Below the pieces are notes generated by a model. It made no database searches. It was not told the origin of the DNA and saw only the letters and a program-made list of their open reading frames with translations. From the NCBI GenBank assembly GCA_900074885.1, contig FJUW01000003.1:773273-837272 (forward strand): DNA of 64,000 nucleotides, given 5' to 3'. The stretch is from Rhynchosporium graminicola. Its lineage: Eukaryota; Ascomycota; Leotiomycetes; Helotiales; Ploettnerulaceae. The translations under genes and the position numbers were made by a program. This document shows, one piece after another, positions 26,360 through 39,000 of this stretch; within the stretch, counting starts at the first letter, position 1, and each line of letters begins with the position of its first letter.

Positions 26360-27332
26360 TAAGTATAGTACAGGGGTTTCACGGATCTATAACGCTAACT
26401 CCTATAGTACTTTTACTAGTTCTTACTAGTACTCTTTCGGCGGCGTATCGTATATATTACCTACGATATATTCGCGCTTTCCTTAAGATAAAGTATAATA
26501 ATACTCCTGTTTTAGAACTCTTATACTCGTTTAATAAGCTTAACTCTAAGCTTTATAAGTATTATTCAGCGTTAAAGAGTAGTTATAAGCATATGAGTTA
26601 CTTAAATATAAATATAGTTATATATACTAACGCGTTATAATTACCTAATTACGTTAATATAGAGTATACTATTTTATCCGGTTTACTTCCTAGCAGCGAA
26701 GCTAAGGACGCGGAGCTAAATTAAGGTAGTATCGTAGCTACCTATAAAGCTATTAATCAGATCTATTATCTCGCGAAATCTACTACTCCTACTATTATAT
26801 TAGAGATTACTACTATATAATTAGCAGAGACTTAGGCTTTAAGGCGTTCTATAGAGAAAGTATTTAAGGAGTTAGAGTTTATTAAGGCAATAAGTTACGA
26901 TCTTAAACCCTTAGATACTAGTATAATACTAACGCGATATAAGATTTAGATCTTCTAATAGTCGATTCAGCAGAGTCTAAGTTAATAGCCGAAATAGCGT
27001 TAAAGCAGATAAAGGAATTAAATAATATTATACGGGAATTTGCGAAGAAAGCTATATTTAAAGCTACGATATTTAATACTAGGGGAAAGAGGAATTTACC
27101 TTCTAGTTCAGAGATAGCGTTAGATCTAGATACTCCCGGACTCTCTCTACAGAAGAAAGCCCGTAGGATTAGCTGTTATACTCGGTCTACTACTAGGGCT
27201 ATATTAGCAGAATTAGGTAAGGAGTTAGATATAGTAGTTCCGGTTCTAGATATTCTAGAATTACTAGAAGCTCCGGAGAACTTAGGGGAGAAAGCCGGTA
27301 AAGTAAAGGTAATTAAAGAAATAGAGTTTTAG
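26360..27332 (+). pseudogene. Antisense accessory ORF of Gypsy A2, unknown function
   Basis: Co-linear with the A1 antisense ORF at 19,690-20,664: FHGSITLTPIVLLLV at the left, YIRAFLKIKYNNTPVLELL, a conserved middle (SGLLPSSEAKDAEL, RRSIEKVFKELEFIKA), then the same change of frame and the end ...KEIEF with stop at 27,330. Differences from A1 are mostly silent or RIP-type. No domain recognised. Confidence 0.55.
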
Positions 27333-27399
27333 ATATAGCGTTATTATAGAGTATAATCAGAGGATTATCCTTAGTAATAAATTCTAATACTAGTAACTA

Positions 27400-30300
27400 T
27401 AACGGCTTATTATCCTCTAGGTAACTATAGTTATCTATTTCGTCTTCCTAAGCCTTAATCTACTAATCTAGTTTACGTAGAGGTCTAGGTTTACTTAAGT
27501 TAGTAGTATAGAAGTCTCTAAGCTTATACAGAGCACCTATTAAGTTAGAAGCGTTATACTAAGTTAGATCCGAGTTATAGCCTAGCTAGCTAACTTAATA
27601 CTTTAGATTACCTCTTAGGAGCTATATAGCGAGTATATCTTATAACTCCTACTCTTCTTAAGTAGCGATAACCTCCGGGGGTAGGTTTAGTAACTCCTAG
27701 CCTAGTAATAGGTCGTCCAGGTCCTTAAAGAGTAATTCGGGAGCGAATATATCGTATATAGAAGATCCCGGGGGTAAATCCAGCTTATAGGAGTATCTGA
27801 TCTTAGCTAGGACCTAGTACAGTCCTGCCTAGAGACTAGATAGCTTCTTACTTAGCCGGTAATTCTTAAGGTTCCTTATAGAGAGAAATACCTTATCTCT
27901 AACTTCCTAGTTAATACTACGCTATTTCGGGTCAGTTATAGCGCTTATCCTATGCTAAGTAGCTAGTATATTAGCTTTTATAACCTCGATAGCGGATTTA
28001 GCACGTTCAGCTAGAGATTTAGTATTAGTATAATTAAGCTTCTCTTGCGGTATCGATCCGGTAAGTTACTTCTAGTCCTAGCTATTCCGTAGCAGTATAT
28101 CGTATTTAAGGGTATATAGCGCTATACTAATAGAGTTATAAGGCAGGGTTACTTAGGCGCGGTCTATCATCAGTAGTAGTTCGCCCTAGTTACTCTAGTA
28201 GTAATTAACAAAGGGTCTAAGGCGTTAGTTAATATACCGATTTATAATCTCTATCTATCTATCGGTTTACTAATAGAAGGAGGTAGAGAGCTTAACCTTA
28301 ACTCTAATTATATAATAAAACTCTTACTAGAAAGATAAAACTAACTAAGCTCCTCAGTCAGATATAATTAACTCAAGAGTATATCCGAAACGATATATCT
28401 ATTAGATAAATAATATCGCCATCCCGCGGGCATCGATATTACAGTAGTACAGTATCGATACAGAGTCCTTCCCTAGGCGATCGATAAATACTAATATCCT
28501 ATTAAATCCTTAGTTATTAGGCGAGAAGTCCTTAAAATCTATAGCTAAGTGCTATATAGGGTAGCTAAGTACTAGTAATAGGTAGAGGAATCCTTACTAT
28601 TTCGTTTACTTCGGATAAGAGTACTAATAAGGGCGGTAATTACAAGTATATCGTTTCATATCCGATATAAGTCCTTTCTAGTAATAATAGGTAGAAATCA
28701 TTTCGGCAGTCTTATAAGTATTTAGATAAGCGGAGGAAACTTAATCGTAGACTTCGCTAATTAAACAAGTATATAGCGAAGTATAATATTATACGTATAG
28801 ACGACTATTATAAAGTAGTAAACTATCGTTAATAATATAGCTATCTCTTAATATATTCTGTTTATTAGAGAATAATTCTCAGTTAAATTAATATAGTTTC
28901 TCGATTAATTCAAAGGAGTTATATACGAGTTCCGATAGCGTATTAGTCCCTAGCGATATTAGGTATATATAACTAATTTGATTAATATAATACTTAGCTA
29001 GTTCCGCGTTAATCCTAGGGTCTAGGCAGTCTGAAGGTAGTAAAACCCGAGATCTACTATCTTATTTCTATTATTCCTATATCCTTAGATCTTATTCCCT
29101 ATAGCTAAGGATATCAGCTTTAGTATTATCTTTACTAAGCGTATATATAATTTGAAAGTTGAATTCGGAAAGGAATTCCATCTATCTAGCTTACTTACTA
29201 GTTAGGACCTTAGTAGTTATAAAGTATTCTAAGGATTGATAGTCCGTATATACGCTAGTATAGCGTTATAGAGATATAAGTTCTAGTCTCTATTTCCGGA
29301 AAGACTTAATAATAGTATATAGCTCCTTATTATAGATCTCCTAGTTTAGTTCATATCTATTAAGAATATAAGAGTAGAATCTAATTAGATACTACTAGTT
29401 ATCTTTATATAATTAGGAGATAACTCTAGCTATTATACCGTTAGAAGAATTAGTTTCTAGTTTAGTCTATAATTCAGGGTCGAAATAATATAGTTTCTGT
29501 ACTAATAGTAGCTATTAACGTAAATCGTCGAAAGACTTCTTATAATCGTCAGTGAAATTCCATAGTACTATAGGCCGAGTAAGCACTAAGAGAGGTTTAG
29601 TAATAAGGCCGAAATTCCGAATAAATTAATAGTAGAACCTACAGAATCCTAGGAAGGATTTCACAGCTATTACTATTTCAGGGTACTTCTAGTCTACTAA
29701 TAGTACTACCTTCTCAGGATCTAGTTCGATTCCGTTAGTAGTAATAATATATCCGAGGTATTTAGTCCGGGTAATATAGAATTCGCTCTTCTTAATATCT
29801 ACCTAAAGTCCGGCATCTATTAAGTATTATAATACTAATTTAATATATTCCTTATACTCCTAGAGCGTTTCCGAGTATATAAGGATATTATCTAGGTAAG
29901 CTATATAAAAGTCGTCTAGGTAATCTAATAGCATATCATTCATATATCGCTAGTATATACTAAGTCCGTTATAGAGCCCAAAAGGTAGTACTTTATATTT
30001 ATAGGATCCGAAGCGGGTTCGGAAAGTAGTATACTCCTCTAATTCAGGGTCTATACGAATACAGTTAAATACTACGCGGATATCTAGTTTAGTAAAGATT
30101 ACTACTTTAGATACATAGGTTAAGAGCTTATTAATCCTAGGTATTAAGTATAAATCCTTTCGAGTGATCGCATTAAGCTTACGATAGTTAATATAAAAGC
30201 GTAATCCTCTATCGGCCTTTTTAACAAATAGTACAGGTAATATAAAGGGACTTTAGCTGGATTCGATAAATCCCTTATCTAGGTTCTCTATAAGATACTC

Positions 30301-33110
30301 CTTAGTCACTTATAATTCGTCTATAGATTACTAATATAAGAGCGAATATACGTTAGATAATAATTCTTCTAGAATGATTTTATAATCGTATAGATAATAT
30401 AGCAGAAGAATATTAGAATCCCGCTTAGAAAAGGCTTCCTTAAGAGTATAATACTATTCCGATAGCTTTTCAGCTACAAGTCGTTTAGTATTAGGATCCT
30501 TAGGAGAGTTACTATTCAGATAGTCTTATAAGAGACAGTCTATCTCGTAGATACTAGTAAAGAACAATTTAGAACCTTTACGTTTTATATTAAAGTAAAA
30601 AGCTATAGTATCAATTTAGTAAATCAGAACTAGTTTCTAGATCCTTAGAGGTTAAGAGAAGCACTTACAGTAAGGTTTCGGCGCAAGTACCTTTCTCGAT
30701 AAAATCAGAGCAGAAAAGGGTTCGGATTCCTTAGTAATAAGCAGAAATAAGTTAAAGGGTAAGGACAATACGTTAATATACTATATTACTACCGTTTAGT
30801 ATAATCAGCATTAGTCTAGCTAGTTTATAGCTAAGTCCCGCGCGTTAGTATCGATTTAGTAAGATCGATTAATACTAGGTTTACGAGGCAGTAGAGTTAT
30901 AATTATCTCCTTATCGTATCAGAAAGTAGCTAAATAGCGTTCCGATTATAGTAGCTTATAGTAGAGCGTATCTAGCTTAACTTGAAATCGTCGTATCTAT
31001 TTAATACTAATAATCATATCTTACTATCCTAAATCAAGAAGAATAAAAGAGTAGTTATAAATACGCCTACTATTAATAGAAAGGTATAAACGTATAAAAT
31101 AGATAATATAAGTTCTAATAGACTATTAGAAACTACGTATTAGAATAGAATAAGGCAGTAGCTCGATTTTGATACAAAGGGCCCCTAATAGTCGTCCGGT
31201 AAGAGTGCGATTAATAAACAGATAACTATTCGCTCTAGTATCGATTAGGCTATTTATAGAGACTCTTAGCCTATTTATACTAACTATAGTCAAGTATATA
31301 AATTACTTACTTCCTATTAGAGAGTTAAGGTCCAGATTAGAGAGATCATACCTACGTAGACCTAAGAAAGAGTTTTTACCTAAGCCTTATCATTTCCCTC
31401 TAGTATCAGTCCAGATTCGGAGGGTACGTTTTCTACTACTTCCTTAGTTACTTAATCCTCTTCCGGAAATTTATCAATCAATTAAACCTTAGGCAAGTTA
31501 GGGCAGTCTAGCTTAATATAACCGAGCTATCTATAACTATAATACCTAAGGGGTTCTCCGGTCGAGGTAGAAGGGCGTTTTAGCGCGGAGGGAGTACTGG
31601 CCTATACTAGGGTAGAAGTATATACGTATAGTGCGAGAGTAGTATATCGAGGAGCTAAGCTTAAGGACTAATAAGAGGTAGAACTAGTAGTAGTCGTAGT
31701 AGTAATAGTAGGCTTATAGTACTATACTTAAGCAGTAGCTTTCTCGGGATGAGTACATTCTGAGTTATAGCGACACTCGGTATCAAAAGAAAACAAGGAT
31801 CTAACTATAGAAGCGTAGTCTTTATTTCACGTTAGTTTAATAATAAGGGTTAAAGCGCGTAAGGATAGTATAATCTTATCCTATATATAGAAGAACTACT
31901 CCTTCTTTTTAACCTTACCTTAGATAATAGCGCTTTAAAATCGACTACGAAACTCGGCGAAAGTCTTACGTATATAGCCGAGTTATTATATTTCCAGGTA
32001 GTAGAAAACGTTATAGTAGTTATCTTCCTCTAAACTAGTAAGAAAGTTCTCCTCTAATAAGGAGATTATTTTATTACTAGTTTCAAACTTATCAGTAAAG
32101 TACTAAGGCGTAAGATACTCCTTAGCTAATCTAGTAACTAGCCCCTATACGAGAACGCGCTAGGAGAAGTCCGTAGAGTAATAGTTAGCGTTCACGGCTA
32201 GCTAGTCCTATATCGATATTCTCTATTAGAGGAAGGTAAGGTCCGATCTATTATCTAGGGGCAGGATCTTCTTAGTAAGATAAGACTTCCTAAGGCGTAA
32301 CTCTACTAATTCGGCGCTAGAAGAGAGAGATAGTTTATTAGGAATAATATCCTCTCTCTTAGTACTACGTATCAGAATAGAGTTTATTAAGTTATTAAAC
32401 TCCGCTATACGCGGAGATTATAGTATTAGATCTAGTAGGAGAGTCGAAGACAAGCGAGGGACCCCTATAAGGAACCTATCTTATGCGGAGATTAGTCTAT
32501 CTATAGTATCTTCTAGAGAGTTATTCTTTTCCTCCTAGTCCGCTAATCGTCATAAGAGGGAATAGATCAGGTTCGAGTCACCTGCGGTAATAAGAGTACT
32601 TAGCGATTATACTCCTAGTGAATTTCGCTTTTGTTTTCCTTTCCCTCTCAGTTAGTACTTCCTTAATAAGGTATTAATATTCTCTAGGGCAAGAGACGTT
32701 TAAAGCAAGGAAAGGTATAACAGATTAGGTTCAGAAGTAAAGCGGGGGAGATCGCGTCGAGTTCCCCTAGAACTAGAGGGGTCTCTAGTTTATTAGTTAA
32801 GAGCTATAATAGTAGCTTAAAAAGGAGTATATCAGGGCTATTTCAGCAGCGATACGTAGAAGTTAAAGTTCTAGGGTATTTATTATACCTTCTTCAAAAT
32901 CTATCCATAATTCTTTTATACTAAGGGAGTTATTAAAGGAGCGTTAGCGAAGACCTCCTCTATTATACTATTTACGATAAGCTAAATTAAACCCTAATTT
33001 ATAGTTATCCGAGAGATCTCTAGTATCTCGGCTATATACGAGTAGTTATCGAATAACTAACTCAGTAGTAAGATATTATAGTAAGCTATCTCCAGCTATC
33101 TTAATCTTTT
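27400..33110 (-). pseudogene. Gag-pol of Gypsy A2, degraded
   Basis: Minus strand, right to left. Gag capsid-like region lies at about 32,650-31,750 (SLLEENFLTSLEEDNYYNVFYY, FAEFRSRF). A CCHC zinc knuckle remnant follows near 31,550-31,495, ending LGYIKLDCPNLP. The aspartic protease core is near 31,260 (SLIDTRANSY; the Gly after DT is Arg here). Reverse transcriptase lies at about 30,350-29,700 (RTRFGSYKYKVLPFGL; the catalytic box at 29,898-29,887 reads YLDN). RNase H is next. The integrase zinc-binding region is at about 28,760-28,600 (SAYLNTYKTAEMIS, RYTCNYRPY), followed by the core. Multiple TAG/TAA codons. Confidence 0.85.
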
Positions 33111-33117
33111 TATTTAA

Positions 33118-33384
33118 TATAACGACATAAGACTCAAGGCAGTATATAAACAAGAATAAACAAGTAGGGAAGCTAAGAGCGATCTTATATAGTCTACTAC
33201 GAAGGAAACAAAAAGATAAGGAAGGAAGAAAAAGAGAGATAGAGTGCAAAGCACCTTATATACATATACTAGTACTAGTCCGATACTATACCGGGTCAGA
33301 CACTAGTTCTACTAGGATACTTATGAACTCGGCCCTGTTATCTATCCTTCTTCTCATGTGACATTCAGGTGAGCTGTCGTCACA
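33118..33384 (-). repeat. 5' LTR of Gypsy A2
   Basis: 267 bp on the plus strand from TATAACGACATAAGACTC to GTGAGCTGTCGTCACA. This copy keeps the original CA end. The target duplication ATTAA follows at 33,385-33,389. Confidence 0.92.
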
Positions 33385-35871
33385 ATTAAAACGCTAGCTA
33401 AGGAGATAATATATCTTAGAAACTCTATACTTTTAGTATTAAAGGAGCACTTTAATAACTTAATAAAGAGGTTTATATACTGAAGTTTCTCTAGTACTTA
33501 GCAGATATATTATTCATATTATAAGAGGTTAGCAGAATAGATCAGGATATTATTAAGATATATAATATAAGTAATATCGACGAGGCCCGCTAGCGTATTA
33601 TTAATAAATACCTAGAAAGCTACTAGTGTATTTAATAGTCTAAATAGTATAACTTAATACTCGTAATACTTATATCAGGTACGAAATATAGTCTTCTATT
33701 TATTACCCTAGCGAACTCGGATATAGTAGTAGGCGTTTTATAAGTCTAGTTTAGTGAATACTCTAGTATCCCGGAGCTTATCTAGCGTTTCGCTAATTAA
33801 TAGTAGAGGGTACTAATCCTTAATCGTAATTTTATTTAGAGCTTAGTAATCGATATATAATCGAAGGCTACTATCTTTCTTAGGTATAAAAAGAATAAGT
33901 ATACCTATAGGACTCTTACTCTTCCTTATCTAACTCTTCGCCTCTAATAAGTCGAGGTATTCCCGGAGAACCTCTAGTTCCTTCTCGGAGAGGTTATAGA
34001 TTAGAGAATAAAGTATCTTTAATTTTAGTTCTAACTCGATAGCGTATTAATAGCCCTCTAATAAGAGTAGCTTGCTTCCTTTCTCCTTAGAGAATACGTC
34101 CTTAAAGTTACTATATACGGAGGGAATAATAGGCGTATCGCCGGTATCTATCTAGCGTATTATACGTAAGTTAGGTATTATAGCGTATATAGGAGATTTC
34201 TATTTATTAATAAGAGTTACAAAAGCTCGAGGTACTATAATATTAAGGCTATCGGAGTCCTTTAAATTATAAGAGAACTTCTATTACTTATTCTTAAAGC
34301 TTATCTGAGGATCTATATCCTCTAACTATAGCTACTCTAATATCAGGTCTATATCTAGCATATCGATAACTATTAGCCGAAGAGTATCGACTCTAGTCTG
34401 TCCAATCGAATCAGCTATCTCTACTTAGGCGATTATAGTACTAAAGATAACGCTTTTATTCTGTGAAAATATCTAGAAAGTCCTCGGTCTTTCGCTAGTA
34501 AGTTTAAGCTCATATTCTTTAGTAATTAGTCTTAATATAAAGTTATCTTCTACTCTACTATTAATAAGAGTAGTTATCGATTTCTACTTACCTTAAGATA
34601 GAATCTTTATTTAGATTTCTATCTTATTATCCGGTAAACTCGGTCCGGATATAGAAGATAATACGAGTTATAGCTTTCCTTAGCGTTTATCTTTAGTATC
34701 GCTAGTATTTAATTTTAGATAGTTCGGAGAGATATATCTATATTCGTTATAAGAGTAGTACTAAACCTTAGAGATATCCTATCTTATTAGCTGATCCCTA
34801 ATAAGTATACTATTTAGATCTTTCTTCCTTTCTTATCTTTATTAGCTCTTATCTCGTTAATTATTAGTTCTTCGCTAGTACTTATACGAGTTATCTTTCT
34901 TCGCGTTTAACTTCTTATATTTCTGCTCTTTAAGTTCCTTTTATCTTTTATTACTATTAGTACCTCTAGATAGGGTATAAGTCTCTTAAAGAGTAATAGT
35001 AGAAATGACTTAGTCTCGGGTCTGAAGTCTATTAGCTTAGCTATTCTTAACGATTTTCTAGCGAATCTCCGAGCGGATCTTATTAAATAAGATATCTCGT
35101 AATTAGCGCTTAATAAAGAGTTCGAGTTATTTCTCTTTTTCTTTAAGGTAATTCACGAACTCCCTAATTAGTTAACTTAGCTTTTAGCGAGCGTTCTTAT
35201 AAGCCTATAAGTTAGCTACTCTTCGTAAGATAAGAAGTAGCTAGAGATTCGCTAGGAACTCTTTATAACTTTCCTAGGTTATCTTATAAAAGGTATCTAG
35301 AGTATACTTCCTGAACTTTTCTTAAGCGTTCGCTAGTTCCTTACGGAGTAGTATTACTACTTATTTGATCTTAACGAGATTAGTCGGGTACTCTTTAGTA
35401 TTATAGTCGAAGACTTAGTTATAAGCTTATAAGTACTTAGTAAGCTCTCTTTAGCTCCTACCCTTATATTCCGGTAGAATTATATATTTACCTTTATCCC
35501 GGCGAGGAATTAGCGATTCTTTAGGAGCTACTAATCGACTAGTATCTCTCTCTATGCTTAGGGTAAGGTCTTCGGATATATGAGCTTAGTAGAGTCGTGC
35601 TCTTATAGTAGCTTCCGGAGGGTATTAAGTAAGGTCTTTACTAAATATTCATTAGCACTTAACTATAAAGTTATCTAGGACGTTATTCTGTTTCTTTAGC
35701 GATCGGAGTTTCTCTTATAGAACTAAAAGGTCGTCTACTAGTATATCGCTAGGTATTATCTAGGCCCTAATAGAGTTATCTTAGAGTATAAGTCGAGTTA
35801 ATATAGTAAAGGATTGTCCGCTTTAAGCTATTATAACTATTTAAGCTAATATTAAGTAAAAGTAATTAAAA

Positions 35872-36053
35872 TATAATAATTACTTAGTACGCTAAGGTAA
35901 ATAGGCATAATAGAATAGTAGAATAGTCGCTAGAGGTTCGCTAGTAATAATCTGGTTAATATAGAAACTAATTGCTAAGGAGAGAAGGTTCTTCCTTCCT
36001 CTCTAATTCTGAAATACAGGAGTAGAAGGCACTAGGCGCACAGACCTATTACA
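35872..36053 (-). repeat. 5' LTR of Gypsy B
   Basis: 182 bp, plus strand from TATAATAATTACTTAGTACG to GCGCACAGACCTATTACA. It retains the CA end lost in the 3' copy. GCAGT target duplication follows. Confidence 0.9.
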
Positions 36054-36058
36054 GCAGT

Positions 36059-39000
36059 ATACTATACTTAAGGGTATATAGCGCTATACTGATAGAATCG
36101 TAAGGTAGAGTTACTTAAGCGCGGTCTATTATTAATAGTAGTTCGCCCTAGTTACTCTAATAGTAATTAATAAAAGGTCTAAGGCATTAGTTAATATACT
36201 AATTTATAATCTCTATTTATCTATTAGTTTACTAGTAGAAAGTAGTAGAGTACTTAACCTTAATTCTAATTATATAGTAAAACTCTTACTAGAAGGATAA
36301 GATAAACTAAGCTCCTTAGTTAGATATAATTAACTTAGGGGTATATCCGAAATAATATATCTATTAGATAAATAATATCGCTATCCCGCGGGTATTAATA
36401 TTATAATAGTATAGTATCGATACAGAGTCCTTCTCTAAGCGGTTAATAAATACTAGTATCTTATTAAACCCTTAGTTATTAAGCGGGAAGTCCTTAAAAT
36501 CTATAGCTAAGTGCTATATAAAGTAGCTAAATACTAGTAATAAGTAGAGGAATCCTTACTATTTCATCTGTTTCGGATGAGAGTACTAGTAGAGGCGGCA
36601 ATTACAAGTGTATTATTTCATATCCGATACGAGCCCTTTCTAATAGTAATAGGTAGAAATTATCTTAGTAGTCTTACGAGTATTTAGATAAGTAAAAGAA
36701 ACTTAATCGTAGACTTTACTAATTAAACAGATATATAGCAGAGTATAGCGTTATACGTATAAATAACTATTATAAAGTAATAAACTATTATTAATAATAT
36801 AGCTATCTCCTAATATATTCTGTTTATTAGAGAATAATTCTTAATTAAATTAGTATAGTTTCTCGATTAAATTAAAGGGGTTATATATAAGTTCTGATAA
36901 TATATTAGTCCCTAGCGATATTAGGTATATATAACTAATTTGATCGATATAATATTTAGCTAGTTCCGCGTTAATCCTAGAGTCTAAGCGGTCTAGAGGT
37001 AGTAAAACCCGAGATCTACTATTCCGTTTCTATTATTCTTATATCCTTAGATCTTATTCCTTATAGCTAAAGATATTAGCTTTAGCGTTATCTTTACTAA
37101 GTATATATATAATTTAAAAATTGAATTCGGAAAGGAATTCTATCTATCTAGCTTACTTACTAGTTAGGACCTTAGTAGTTATAAAGTATTCTAAAGATCA
37201 ATAGTCCGTATATACGCTAGTATAGTATCGTAGAGATATAAGTTCTAGTCTCTATTTCTAGAAAGACTTAATAATAGTATATAATTCCTTATTATAGATC
37301 TCTTAGTTTAGTTCGTATTTATTAAGAATATAAGAGTAGAATCTAATTAAGTACTACTAGTTATCTTTATATAATTAGGAGATAACTTTAGCTATTATAC
37401 TATTAGAAGTATTAGTTTCTAGTTTAGTTTATAATTTAGAGTCGAAATAGTATAATTTCTATACTAATAGTAGCTATTAATATAAATCGTCGAAAGACTT
37501 CTTATAATCGTTAGTAAAATTCTATAGTACTATAGGCTTAGTAAGTATTAAGAGAGGTTTAGTAATAAAGCCGAAATTCCGAATAAATTAATAATAGAAA
37601 CTATAGAATCCTAGGAAAGATTTTATAGCTATTACTATTTCGGGGTACTTCTAGTCTACTAATAGTACTACTTTCTCGGGATCTAGCTTAATTCTATTAG
37701 TAGTAATAATATATCTAAGTTATTTAATCCAAGTAATATAGAACTCGCTTTTCTTAATATCTATCTAGAGTCCGGTATCTATTAAGTATCGTAATACTAA
37801 TTTAATATATTCCTTATATTCCTAGAGCGTTTCCGAGTATATAAGGATATTATCTAGGTAAGCTATATAGAAGTTATCTAAGTAGTCTAATAGTATATTA
37901 TTTATATATTATTAATATGTACTAGGTCTATTATAGAGCCTAAAAGATAATACTTTATATTTATAGGATCCGAAGCGGGTTCGGAAGGTAGTATATTCTT
38001 CTGATTCGGAGTCTATATAAATATAGTTAAATACTACTTAGATATCTAGTTTAGTAAAGATTATTACTTTAGATATATAAGTTAAGAGCTTATCGATCCT
38101 AGGTATTAAGTAGGAATCCTTTCGAGTGATCGTATTAAGCTTATAATAGTCGATACAGAAGCGTAATCCTTTATTAGCTTTCTTAATAAATAGTATAAGT
38201 AATATAAAGGGACTTTAGCTAGATTCGATAAATCCCTTATCTAAGTTCTTTATAAAGTACTCCTTAGTTATTTGTAATTCGTCTATAGATTACTAATATA
38301 AAAGTAAATATATATTAGATAATAGTTCTTCTAAGATAATTTTATAATTATATAAGTAATATAATAGAAGAATATTAGAATCCCGCTTAGAAAAGGCTTC
38401 CTTAAGAGTATAGTACTATTCCGGTAGCTTTTCGGCTATAAGTTATTTAGTATCAGGATCCTTAGGAGAGTCGCTATTTAGATAGTCTTATAAGAGGCGG
38501 TTTATCTCGTAGATACTAGTAAAGAATAATTTAGAGCTTTTATATTTTATATTAAAATAAAAAGCTATAGTACTAATTTAGTAAATCAGAACTAGTTTCT
38601 AGATCCTCGGAGGTTAAGAGAAGCACTTATAATAGAGTTTCGACGCAGGTACCTTTCTTGATAAATTCAGAGCGGAAAAGAGTTCGGATTCCTTAGTAAT
38701 AAGCGGAAATAAATTAAATAGTAAGGATAATATATTAATATACTATATTATTACTATTTAATATAATTAGCGTTAGTCTAGCTAGTTTATAGCTAAGTCC
38801 CGCGCGTTAGCGTCGATTTAGTAAGATCAATTAATATTAGGTTTATAAGGTAGTAGAGTTATAACTATCTCCTTATTATATTAGAAGATAACTAGATATT
38901 ATTTCGGCTATAGTAGCTTATAGTAGAGCGTATCTAGCTTAACCTGAAATCGTTATATCTATTTAATACTAATAATTATATCTTATTATCCTAAATCGAG

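Larger units (their letters stand above)
25611..33384 (-). mobile_element. Ty3/Gypsy LTR retrotransposon A2, inserted in Gypsy B
   Basis: 7,774 bp, the deepest insertion in this branch, flanked by ATTAA (25,606-25,610 and 33,385-33,389) within element B. LTRs are 25,611-25,877 (3') and 33,118-33,384 (5'). Gag-pol is on the minus strand, with an antisense ORF next to the 3' LTR. It is co-linear with A1 along its whole length. It looks somewhat less mutated than A1 (fewer TpA changes at matching sites), as expected for a later arrival, but is still full of stops. Confidence 0.93.
22900..35870 (-). pseudogene. Gag-pol of Gypsy B, degraded, in two pieces (35,870-33,390 and 25,605-22,900)
   Basis: Read on the minus strand from the right-hand LTR. 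A Lys/Glu-rich gag region lies at about 35,800-34,900. Reverse transcriptase begins near 34,010 (NLSEKELEVLREYLDLLEAK, then ILFIPKKDSSLRLYIDY, ALNKITIKD, TRVFTKLDL). The catalytic YxDD box reads YLNN near 33,550. Element A2 interrupts at 33,385/25,610. RNase H and integrase follow at about 25,600-23,000; I place these by order and weak matches rather than by intact motifs. Many TAG/TAA stops replace Trp and Gln positions. Confidence 0.75.
21430..36053 (-). mobile_element. Ty3/Gypsy LTR retrotransposon B, inserted in A1 and itself split by A2
   Basis: Target duplication GCAGT at 21,425-21,429 and 36,054-36,058. The A1 sequence on either side joins exactly as in A2 (A2 near 28,083 reads CCGTAGCAGT followed by AT...). 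LTRs of 182 bp lie at 21,430-21,611 and 35,872-36,053. Without A2 the element is about 6.85 kb. Gag-pol is on the minus strand, and an antisense ORF lies by the 3' LTR. The family differs from A in LTR sequence and protein sequence. Degraded by RIP-type changes. Confidence 0.9.
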
